A stretch of 64,000 bases of DNA from Hoplostethus atlanticus (taxonomy: Eukaryota > Chordata > Actinopteri > Trachichthyiformes > Trachichthyidae): the NCBI GenBank assembly GCA_034670405.1, contig JAXDDX010000002.1, forward strand, positions 4,062,001 through 4,126,000, in the 5' to 3' direction. Of this stretch, positions 1 through 10,500 are shown one piece after another. The stretch's first letter is position 1; each line of letters opens with the position of its first letter. The translations under genes and the position numbers were made by a program. The notes under the pieces were generated by a model, which was given only the letters and a program-made list of their open reading frames with translations, ran no database searches and was not told where the DNA came from.

Positions 1-141
1 GCTTTGGACGTGGATCCCTTGTTCATCCGCTTCCTCCGCACATTCAGAGAAATTCTCAAATTTGTTCTCTTCAGCTACACGGTGTTGTTTGGTGCTTTGC
101 TCTTAGCCCGATGGACCACTTATTTTATGGTAGCAAAGTAA
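1..141 (+). CDS. C-terminal end of an unrecognised membrane protein (partial, 5' end outside window)
   Basis: Reading from base 1 in frame gives 46 residues and a TAA stop at 139-141. They include an amphipathic basic stretch (FLRTFREILKF), then about 20 hydrophobic residues (VLFSYTVLFGALLLA) and a short polar tail ending MVAK. This looks like a C-terminal membrane anchor or last transmembrane helix. It does not resemble what I remember of TMEM267, the mammalian neighbour of C5orf34. The frame is supported only by being open and by its hydrophobic pattern. The gene runs the same way as c5orf34. I do not recognise the family and assign no function. Confidence 0.5.
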   Translation, partial: ALDVDPLFIRFLRTFREILKFVLFSYTVLFGALLLARWTTYFMVAK

Positions 142-689
142 AAAAAAAAACAACAACACAGGACAATATACTGCAGACTGTCAGTAACAGAATGAACCTG
201 TTCTCGGACTTAAAGCTCTTTAACCTTTTGTGCATCAGTATTTGTGATGTGGCTTTCAATGTGCAATCTTGAAATTGGAACATTGCAGATGTACAGTAGT
301 GATGTTTTCTGAATCGACAAAATTACCATAATTTTAAGTCATGGTGTGTGTCTGGTTGTGTAAAAAGCACATAAACGTTGTTATATATGCTTGACTCTGA
401 TAAAAAGGCACAAAATTGTATGCATTTTTAACTTGGCAGCACCTTTGTCAAAATGTTTAGTGTTTGAAAAACAAGGTGCATCCTCAATGACAATCCACTT
501 TCCCCACCCAGATTTCCTGCCAGTACAAGTATCAAACGGGTGACCTTGTGATCCATTTGGTAAAGGTGTTATCCCAGGGACCCTCCTTGGAAGTGTTTTG
601 TCAGTAGTGTATTTGAGGGAACAGAGAAGAGATAACCTGTACTCAGAATAGTCAGTCCAACACATTGGTGAAAACTTCTTATGAATGAA
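142..689. other. Probable 3' UTR and spacer
   Basis: This AT-rich stretch follows the stop codon at 141. It probably holds the 3' untranslated region of the first gene. No convincing AATAAA signal, coding exon or named repeat was seen before the Tc1-like ends begin near 690. Confidence 0.35.
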
Positions 690-1935
690 ATTAATGTGGT
701 CTAATCTTCATCTAAGTCACAATAATATGTGATTTAACAAATGGTACACAAAATATTGCACTTTTACATGTCTTTATTGAACTTGCTTCAGGTCATGCCA
801 CAACATTTCAACAGGACTCTGACTTTGAATGTTCCTTTGTTTAAGCCAGTCTGTTGTAGATTTGCTTTTGTGTTATTATATTATATATCAGGCTATAGAC
901 AGATTGTATACAAATGGAGAAAATTCAGTGCCGTTGCTGCTCTCCCTAGAGTTGGCGTCCAGCAAAGATCACAGCAAGAGCACACTGCATGGTGGTCAAG
1001 GAGGTGACAAAGAACCCTAAGGTAACAGCTAAGGATCTGCAGGCATCTCTTCAACTTTCTAACATCTGTGTCCACGAGTCGACAATAACGAAACCAGTAA
1101 ACAAGAGTGGTGTTCATGGGAGGATACCAAGGAGGAAACCACTTCTCTCAAGTTTGCCAAGGACCACCTGGCTGTTCCACAAAGCTACTGGAACAATGTT
1201 CTGTGGACAGATGAGAAAAGGGCACAACGCTGTTTGAGAAAAACACTGCACACCAACAGCAAAACCTCATCCCAACCATGAAGTGTGGTGGAGGGAGCAT
1301 CATGGCTTGAGGCTGCTCTGCTTCCTCAGGGTCTGGACGGCTTCAATCAATGAGGGACCCACAGGAAAGCAAAATCCAAGAAGAGATCTCATATTTCTAC
1401 CTTTATTTCTCCTAGACACAAATTAGCTCTAAAATGAGACTAAAGGCATTTCCTCCTATTTCTCAAGTTCAACTCATGAGAAACAACTACATATAAGCTC
1501 ATGTTTATCTCACACAATCTCCAAATTATCTTAAATAAGTGTCCTTTAACTCTCCTGAATACGAGACCATGAGATTAGAGAAAGATCTCAAATAATACTC
1601 AATGTGGCATGACCTGAAGCAAGTTCTTCATGCAGTTCTGTAAGGAGAATGGTCCAAAATACCTAACTGTTGTGCAGGTCTGATCAGCAACTACAGGAAA
1701 TGTTTGGTTGAAGTTATTGCTGCTAAAGAAGGTTCCACCCGTTAGTAAATCTCATGGTTCACATACCTTTTCCAATGCAAGCTGTTAATGTTTGAACAAT
1801 ATGTTCAATAAAAACATGTAAAAGTACTTAAAATCGCATTGTATTTATCTATTGTTGACTTAGATCAAGATCAGACTATATTTTAGGAGCCATTTATGCA
1901 GGAATGCAGTTAATTCAAAAAGGTTCAAAAACTTG
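690..1935 (+). mobile_element. Decayed Tc1/mariner-family DNA transposon with folded-back ends
   Basis: Positions 989-1140 translate to a Tc1 transposase DNA-binding region (KDLQASLQLSN, HESTI, GVHGR, RRKPLLS). Shifted pieces of the DDE region follow: the 'FAKDHL', 'YWNNVLWTDE' and 'GGGS' remnants at 1150-1310. The element's 3' end lies at about 1605-1930. The left flank (690-880) is the reverse complement of the same 3' end: it carries the tail matching 1805-1880, then the complement of the 'WHDLK' coding region. The element is frameshifted, deleted and foreign-interrupted at about 1375-1600, so it cannot be active. Family assignment is from recognisable transposase words; the exact subfamily is unknown. 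Confidence 0.75.
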
Positions 1936-2330
1936 TTCTCACAACTGTATTGAACCTACTGCTCATTTTACTTGGGTCCTCCCTTGAACGCCCTCAAGGA
2001 CCCCTGGGGGCCTTTGACCAGTTTGGGAACCACTAGCCTAAATAATAGTTTTAAAGGGGGAAGTTTTTTTCTCATATTCCCATGTGTTTGTTTCTAAAAA
2101 CTTAAGTGATAGTTTTTAGACAGCCTACCAAATAGTTAATTGAGACATACTTTGGGAGTGTTCAACAAGCGATGGACCACCATACTGGCAGGATGCAAGA
2201 GCAATGGACAACGTTGTCCCCTGGCAACAGCAAAGATCATTATGTTAAGAAAGATGGATCACTCGGCCAGTAACAAACTTGCCCGCAAGTGCGTCCTTGG
2301 ATAATTAACAGGTGTGTGTGTGTATGCTTG
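1936..2330. repeat. Spacer with a possible hAT/SINE-like fragment
   Basis: At about 1975-2040 there is a 'cccctgggggcc...tttgggaaccactagcct' type of sequence, a wording common in old teleost interspersed repeats. The rest of this stretch shows no gene. The class of the repeat (hAT-derived or SINE) cannot be settled from this fragment. Confidence 0.3.
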
Positions 2331-2900
2331 TCGATGTTCCCGGCACTTTTGCCGCAATCCATTGCAAATCGGAAGTCGATAGTTCTGAGTCGGTATTCCC
2401 GACTTCCAATCTAAATGTGTTCCAGTGCATCTGCTCGGGAAAACATGGACGCCAGCGGCAAACTCATGTTTGTATGGCAAGTCAATTAATTTCACAAGCA
2501 TCTAAAGAGGACCTACATCAACTACTACAGCGCCATTAGTGAATAGAAACGGCGCATATCAGTGAACTAGTAACGTTAACGTTAGTAGGCTAGTACCACG
2601 CGCTAGTAAAGACTTCTATCTCGTAACGTTGAGCACAAATCAACCGAATTACGTTACAAATGTAAACTACAAAGTTGTTTCAACATGTTTTCATAACAAA
2701 AACGACATATGAAGTAAAAATTGATGCAAAGGGAATTGTGTTTACTGTTCACGGTGTGCGCCGCTATATTGCTGTGACGTCAGGTGTGTTTATATCGGCG
2801 AACTCGGGCCAGTTGGATCTTGCCAGAGTTTCCGACTGGGAATTCCGATTTGAATGACTGTTATATTGCACTTTTCCGTGTCGGAGGTCGTTTTTTTCCC
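2331..2900. repeat. Possible non-autonomous DNA transposon (MITE-like) upstream of c5orf34
   Basis: Short imperfect inverted blocks recur here. GGAAGTCG at about 2370 faces CGACTTCC at about 2400. A related block (TTTCCGACTGGGAATTCCGATT) lies near 2828-2850 in the opposite sense relative to 2366. The block also contains a full TGACGTCA palindrome at 2775-2782. Such 'nonsense' GGAATTCC/TCCGACTT repeats are typical of teleost MITEs. No transposase is present. Boundaries are approximate. Confidence 0.35.
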
Positions 2901-3074
2901 AGTACAATGGATTGCACCATTACAACCATACAGCAACCAGGGGGCTTTTCCCAAAAAGTGTCTGTCACGATTATGTTTTCAATCGCAATATTAGAAACTT
3001 CAGTCTCGCTGTTTTGTAATACGCCTCAATCTGAATCGTCTGCGGCGGTTCGCCCCGCAGCGCTGAAACAACGC

Positions 3075-3203
3075 ACCCATGACAACCGTCTCCTCCTGAT
3101 GACGTTGACGTCGGCAAAGAGACGTCACCGTGTTTTGAATTTTAGCGCTTCGGTAGCTCAGGTAACTTGATTAAGCGTCGCCTGGTCACACGCAGTTTCA
3201 CTG
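3075..3203 (+). promoter_or_regulatory. Likely c5orf34 promoter and 5' UTR, rich in ACGT/CRE-like motifs
   Basis: The 130 bases before the start codon contain several CRE-type cores: TGACGTTGACGTC around 3100-3112 and GACGTCAC at 3121-3128. They lie in a CpG-bearing, TATA-less context. CREB/ATF-type control is an inference from motifs only. Confidence 0.4.
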
Positions 3204-6181
3204 ATGGCAACCCACGCCAGTGTCAGTTTAATGATCATGTATGAGGACGAGTCGGTGGATGTTCACTACGCCGACGGATCCCGGTTACAACTAGCGCCGT
3301 GTGGCTCTGAGTTCCTGCTGGTGAAAGCCCCGGAGCCCTCTGGTCATGCTCTGCAGACCGCGGAGAAAGTTCGACAGAGGACACGGTTCACCATCAGCAG
3401 CTACAAGGTACCAGGTTAGACTGTTAGGCTAGTATTGCGAATGCGTGATATGGTTCTCCAAAAGGCACTGACTGTTTAAAGTGGTCATCTACTGTTGTAG
3501 GAGTTGATGGTAGCTGCGTTGGTGTTCAGGAATAAGTATGCTGCTCGACCTTACCTGCCAGAAGAACTTATCCCTGCTGACAGCAAAAAGGTAACAAGGG
3601 CTTTTCTGCTGACCGAGTACTGATAGTCCTTGTGACCAGAAGTCAAGTGTTGTGTAGGCTACAGTCTAACAGCAACTATGTTTCCCCACCCCACTTGCAG
3701 CGTTTCTTCAGTATTGACTCAGATGTGGAGTGGCCTGAGTGGTCCTGCTGCAGCGCTGAGCCCAGTGGTGAGACCATCATCAGGTCGGTGGAGGGAAGGG
3801 CCACTCTGACGCTGTCGTCCACAGGGGAAGAGTTCTCAGTGGAGTTCACCTGCAGCCTCAGTCAGGCCCACAATCAGCACCACAGATTGCATGGTCTTAG
3901 CAGAGGCCGTGCTGGAAGTCAGCACCAGCAGCCGAGCAGCCTAAGCAGTCAGAAAATCGACTCTGGCTGCCTGCAGACCACCCATGATGGGACCAAAGAG
4001 GCTGATGTTGGAGGAAGTGGAAAGAATGGGCCGAGCAGGTCGAGGTCTTATTCTCCTCAGAATTACACCCACAAGGTAATGCTTCCCAGCAATATTTCTG
4101 TTCTTACGTCTCACCTGTATTGGATTATGTTACATCTTCTCTTCTCTTCTCTTCTCTTCTCTTCTCAGCCGGAGGAGATGTACCAGTCCACCACAGTGGT
4201 CCAGCATCACTCCTGCTCCTGCGTTGCCCCCATGTGGCGCTACCCTCTCTCCCTTGCTCGCCACCACTGGACCACTCGTCACTCCAAGCCTCCTGGAGAT
4301 GCCGGGGCAGAGGGAACCAGAGATTCCAGCCAGGCATGCAGGGGGATTAACGCGACAGACGTATCCAGTGAAGAGAGGAGGTCTCGTCTTCCTGAGGCAC
4401 TGGTGCTCACGTGTCCCTCGCCTCATCAGCACAGGTTCATTAACTAACTGACTTAAACAAACCAAGCATGCACCAGTTAAAGATGTCTGGTGGCTGGTTT
4501 TACTTGTGCAATACATCCATGTACACCTAAAATTGAATTTACTCATGTGTTTAAGGTGGAGGGTTAAAGATCCCCTGGCCCAAGGTGAAGAACATTCAGA
4601 CCAACACCTTCCAAGAGAGCTGGTCAAAGTGATGTGGTGTCAAGGAGTGATCTACAGGTATGCAGCTCTTTGACTTTATTCTTTGTCCTTGACTGTTTAT
4701 ATTCTGTTGTACAATAATTTCAATGTTATATCTATTAGCTTCCCTATATTTGGAAAAGGTAGAAATTAGTAGATATATAAAGTATAGTATAGAAAATGTC
4801 AGACAATAAATATGGGGTATCTCAGTAAACTTTTTGATTAGATTTTGTTCCATATCAAACTTTCTGTGTTAGACCCCTCATCAGTGAAGCCAAATGTGTA
4901 GTGATACATATGGTATGCAGCCACACAGTAATTGTGTGTGTCTTTTGTGTAGGATACTCAGTGGAGCCATCTCAGTCATAGAGGTTTCCCCAGGAGATGG
5001 ATCAGTCATCCGGTCTAACGATGTCCTGAACAGTTACTTCACTCACCACAAAGCTGAGCCCCAGTCAGGGGAGGTAAGCTTCACCCTATCATGTAGCTGC
5101 CATACTGTATGTCATTTAATCTATTTAATATGGCCAATCTATTTAACAAAGCCACCCAAGCTACAGCAATAGAAGTTATTTGGGTCTTGTCATAAATGGT
5201 CCAATCTGTGTATGGTGAACTGTCTCACAGGTGAAAGAGGTAACATACCATCTGAACAGCCTTCCACCTGATGTACCTGGGCAGGTCTACTCTGTGGGCT
5301 CCATTGTGAGTCGTGCAAGCAGGTAACCCACCGCCGTAACACAGTCGTAGGAGTTTCATGGCTATGCTCTTTCATTTAAGTGCCTGACTATCACATCACC
5401 GTTTTACAGGATCCTAACTTGCTACAACCAGGCCAGACACTCATTACAGCTCCTTGCCACGCCCAGCTGCTTGCAACAGGTAACAAAATAGTCCTGCAGG
5501 TTTAATATGTATTTACATTCTGTTCAGGCTTCTACATTAATTGTTTTTATTTTGTATACAGGGCAGACAATTTTCAGAGCCACTGATACTTGAAGAAAAT
5601 GTACCCAATTATGTGCCTATAGACCATCATATTACAGTCACACAGATGGTACAAAACCGGTGAGTTATATTTCACTGAGCTATGACTACTTAGGTTTTCT
5701 ATCACTTTCTATATAGAAAAGCTTTTATATAATGTCCATTTAATGTCAAATGACTTTGTGTCCACTTTCAGGTCAAACCTTGTAGCTGCAGAACTGGAGA
5801 AGATAAAACGATTCAACTGTATCCTTGAACTTTTGGATGATGATGGAAGTGCTTGTGGACATAAATATATATAATATATAAAGTGATGTTTAAAATGGTT
5901 TAGAAAACTGTACTAGCTGGCACTCTTTAGTTACTTGCTACTGCAGATAATCTTTCTGAGGGAAAGTGTGTGTGTTCTTTGACATCCTATGTCCAGTTCT
6001 GCTGGAAAACAGTAATGTGCTAAGAAGTGAGAGAGGTTCTGCAGAGCCGGGATGTAGTTCTACTGAAGAAGAGACTCCTAGAGAACCAGTGCATGAGAGC
6101 CGTATCGCTGAAGCCCTCCAGAGAACATCCAAAGCCATACAGGACATTGATGCTCTCATATCGGCAACCACACTCGCTTGA
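3204..6181 (+). CDS. c5orf34: C5orf34 homolog, 549 aa, 11 exons
   Basis: Exons: 3204-3407, 3501-3590, 3701-4075, 4169-4434, 4556-4657, 4953-5073, 5231-5322, 5410-5479, 5562-5659, 5772-5818, 5997-6181; phases agree throughout. The start ([18 protein letters not shown]) matches the N-terminus of vertebrate C5orf34 (MILYEDDSVQVQY). Later landmarks are [38 protein letters not shown]-like [10 protein letters not shown] and the C-terminal FLLENS...DIDALIS. The protein is little studied and I claim no function beyond the family's two conserved domains of unknown function (DUF4524/DUF4520). Oddity: the human protein is about 638 aa, and roughly 80 residues before the C-terminal helix have no counterpart here; introns of 82 and 112 bp leave no room for them. 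A CTTCT microsatellite forms the pyrimidine tract before exon 4. Confidence 0.9.
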
Positions 6182-6267
6182 AACAGTCTTTTAAGAAGAA
6201 GAAAACGCTGGACTGTTGGGACTTTAAGGATGTAAAGTTGTTTTACTAATATGTATAGAAACTATTA

Positions 6268-6273
6268 AATAAA
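6268..6273 (+). terminator. Polyadenylation signal of c5orf34
   Basis: AATAAA lies 87 bases after the stop codon, which gives a short 3' UTR. Confidence 0.6.
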
Positions 6274-6281
6274 TACTTACC

Positions 6282-7560
6282 TTTTATATGGTGGTGGTAC
6301 ATAGTTGTTCTAGTGTTGTATGACTTATACAGGATGGATGGCAATTGTATTTGATACCTGGCTATCAGCAGACCCTACATTTTGATCTTTAAATCCATTT
6401 AGCATCTCCCTACACGCACTTCCACCTTTTAAGGAAGTAAGGAACAAAAAGGTTTGGAGGCTATATTTACTCAGGATTGTTGAATTTGTCTTTACCTACC
6501 ATTATTACTCTGCTAAAGCTGGGGTGTGACTTTATATCAAAGGGCAGCAACATTTGACCAAACCCAAATGGCTAATCACACAGTCTGGGTCACCACACCC
6601 TCCCTTCCTCTCAGGATAAGAGAGAACAAATTTAAATGGTGCAAAGTGGCTTTAACACCCTCCTATATCTTAACAAGTTGAGAAATTATAGTCATACAAG
6701 GCGTGATAAGGAAGTGCTGCATTATGGGCTCTAGTTGGAGAAAAGGGCCTCTTTAGTACTACAGGGTTATAAACTGAAATTTGTGTGTATGCATGCGTGT
6801 TTGTGTAAGTCACTTGGTGTTCACGCAAGCTGTGGTCTGTACAACCACACTGTGTAAACTGTGAACTATTCTGTGTCTTGTGCATCCTGTCAGTCATACA
6901 GTGTTTGACAATGAGAAATGAACTTGGAGGATTTACAATATGATTGTTTGCACACTATATGCTGCTTCCACCTCTATGGAAAGATGATGAGTCTTGGAAT
7001 TATTTTTCATGTATGTTTGAGGAAGATAACGTGTTGTCTAGCTGTACAGTGGCGCCTCGACCCATCAATACAACCGAAAAACAACATATCACTATCATGT
7101 CCTGGAGACTTGTAATACTGACTGGTCATAACACGAAGGCACTTTTCTCACCTCATTGAAATTGTGAGATTTCTTGTACTTCCTGTATCAGAAGACTGGG
7201 TCTGAGTGACAGTATCACACAGACGTCCACACAGCATAGAGCCAGGCTCAGCAATTACGTGCGTGCTTGGTTAATGTTTGGGATTTTCAGGAAGCGGTTA
7301 TTAAAAGGTAAGGTACTATGCACTGACTAATTTTTAGCAAATGATACTGTTCCTGACTGTAACATTGTTACAAAATGCTTGTCTTCTATTTCTGGCATCC
7401 TCTTTACTTGATTCTTTCTATAGCATTGGATGTAACTCGTCTTGATTATTAGAGATCTTTTCCCTTTTATCCTCTCAAATGGGTGAAAATAAGAAGGAGA
7501 AGGCAAGGAATTAGATAAACCAAACATGAACTCTTTCTTTCTCCTCTCTATTTTGTGTAG
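6282..7560. other. Intergenic region c5orf34-fyb1
   Basis: No conserved coding exon is visible. The upstream non-coding exon(s) and promoter of fyb1 should lie here, because the first coding exon starts at a splice acceptor at 7560. A possible short non-coding exon with good splice signals is at 7291-7307 (acceptor TTTTCAG, donor GTAAGG). This is a weak suggestion. Confidence 0.3.
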
Positions 7561-7587
7561 GAAGGAGAAGTGTATGTCAGGGCTGTC

Positions 7588-10500
7588 ATGGCTCAATTCC
7601 ACAAATTGGCAACCCAACAAAAGGTCTCTGCTGGATCCTCCCTTCAAGCCAAGATAGCTGCTCTTGAGAAGAATCTATCAGGGAGGGAGATGACCACCAC
7701 CAATAGCTCTTCCACCTCTAAAACCCCCCTTCCGAACCCATTTGAGGCTTCTCCCAGAGATGATGTAGGGCGATCATTTATCAAGCCACCACCATTTAAG
7801 CCCAAGCCTGCTGAAACATGTGGAGACAGTGAATCTTCCGGATCTTCCATGCCCACTTTCCCCAGACCTCCAGTGATGAAACCACCAGTGAAAGCCACGT
7901 TTTCTGACAAAATCAATGTGTCTCCTGCCTCAGCCAAGCCACCGTGGATGAACAAGAGTGGGTTGGAATCTACCCCTACAGCCCCCAAACAACCTAATGT
8001 CCCCAAACCAAAGTCCTCCGTCTTATCACTGCGGTCTCAGTTGTCCCAGGAATCCAGTATGCCACCTATCCCCAAACCATCCCAGAGCATCAACGTCAAA
8101 GAGCAAAGAGTGACACTCAATATTGATGCAGTGAAAGGGGGCCTCCGATCTTTGAACCCAATCACACCTGTATCCCCTAAACTCTCAGCAATGCAGAAAC
8201 CTAATGTTGTAGGGAGGTCTGGAACAAAGGATCAACCTGTTTCTCAAAGGGAGAGCACTGATCCCTCTGTTCCTATGAAGAGGAGCCTTCCTAATGCGTT
8301 TGCTCTGGGCAACCGTCCTCTGAAGCCTAATAGACCACCTAATGTTGACATACATCGATTTAGAGGGAATGGAGCATCTCTGAATGATGGTGAGAGACCC
8401 TTCTTAAATGTGGTTTGAATTGCATGCCGCAGCATCATGTTGTCATCTATCCTGCATGTAGTTAACCTCTATAAACTATGCTTCCTCAACTCACTACTGT
8501 GAAAAAGGTTGGATAAGAAATAGCTGCAGATAGATCTGGTGATATGTATACTACCCTGACCCTTCCTCTTAACACTTTCTGCTCTTAGATGCTTGTTTAA
8601 GAAGGAAATGCACTTAACGATTTCTGGTGACTAGTAGTTCTCACTTACTGTAAGTCACTTTGGATAAAAGCGTCTGCTAAATGACTGTAATGTCATGTAA
8701 TGTAATATGTGCAGTAATACAGTACTGACAGTGGCATTTTTGTGTGACAGGCCAAAGGATGAGAATACCATGTTCTCTTGTTCCTCCATCCATCCAATCG
8801 TCTACCATGTAAGTACCATTATTGCACAGCTCCTGTATTTTCAGGGAATTGTACTGGTAACAACAGATTGCTATCAACATTGTAGTGACACAAGTATATA
8901 GATGTTATTGCACTGTTAGACCAGATCCAGTCTAAGCTTGAGTTAACGCAGCTAAGCTGCAGAATAGACATCACTGTAGTTTCAGGATTCAGACACAGGA
9001 ACACAGGAAACTGTTGTACCTGTTGTATCAGATCCTCATTAGTGTAAACAAACCTCTTTTAGAAATTGGACTGAGGAACTAGTCAATCTCTATCCAGACA
9101 CACTTACGTACACTTTACGTTTTTGTAGTTACACAGTAGCAAAGACAAACTCACTCCCAATCTGCCTATTCAATGAATGAATACAACTACTGAGTCCCTG
9201 TTTCTGACCATAAACAAGGAGGCAACAGTTGGACCAGGAGGAGAGCTATGATGACGTTGGGGTCATGAAGCCTCTGCCAATTCTTCCCCCCAAAGGTGCT
9301 GGTTGGCTTTCAATTAATATAACAAATAAATCAATCAATCTCTTAAATAGTCAAGTGCACAAAAAAGACTGATAAATTACATGCTGCATTTTCTTTACAG
9401 GACATCCTGCAAAGAAGACTGAGGTAATCACTGTCCTGTGTGGTTCATCCAAAAGCAGTTAGATAAAAACTAATTTCAGTGAGCATCATGCACTTGATTG
9501 CCACCATGTATTCAGTCAGGCACTTGAATTAGAATTAAATTAGAATTGATCTTAAACTAATATAATGGAAGTTTTCTGCTGCGGTTTTCTGCTTTTAGAA
9601 AATTTACAAAAAGAGAGCTTTCCTTGAATATTATCTCTATCTATATTTCCTATAGGCAGAGTTCAATGATGAGGAGATGTACGAAGACCTTGACGAGAGA
9701 TGGTAGGAGGCACCTTTAAGGTTCTTTCTTACTCTCAGGAGGTGCTTAACTTTTAAATTACTGTCAATTAATTTTATCTTCCAACAGGACAGAACAGGTA
9801 GAGAAATCTCAAACCTCTCAACACAAGAAGTGTGGGAAAGAGGAGACAAAACCCAGCAAAGTCACCGAGGAGAAACAGACAGTAAGTGGTGTGAATAAAC
9901 AAAGTTGCTGATTGTATAGAATTGTTTACTTGAATGTGTTGTTCTCTACCTCACACAGGGAGAGATAAATGATGAGGAGATGTATGAAGACCTAGAGGAG
10001 AGATGGTGAGAGTTCATCAACACAAATTTAGTCAAAAGAGTTTATACATCACTACTAAACCAGTGTTTTGATTTAATTTTGCATCTTGCTCACTATGTTT
10101 TCACAAAACAGGAATGAGCAGGGGCCTAAAGAAACCAACAACTTGAAGGAAATGAAAGGGCAGGAGAAAAAAACTAAGAAAGAGGAGAAGAAGCAACTGC
10201 TGCAGGAAAATAAATGTCAGAAAGTCAAAGAGAAGCAGGAACAAGAGGCAAAGAAGAAGTTCAAGGTAAAGGGACAAACCCACTCTGGATTTCTCAGTTG
10301 TAAATATGTCATGTGAGCATGAAAATACCAACACATACAGAAGATATATATGGAATGATATTCAGATGTCACTTCATGTGTTGTGCTGAGCCAGTAACCC
10401 AAATTAACCCTCTGAAACACAGAGACTCAATGTTAAGCTACAGGAATTCAACTCAAGTAAAAACAGTAGCTCACATCTCTGCATCCATGCCTAAAGATTA

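Noticed and set aside
3632..4447. 271-codon open frame on the plus strand
   Set aside because: It reads through two real c5orf34 exons plus the intron between them; clear splice sites split it.
7570..7587. Earlier in-frame GTG start for fyb1
   Set aside because: Vertebrate nuclear genes seldom start at GTG; the ATG at 7588 (MAQFHKL) fits, and the exon begins at a splice acceptor.
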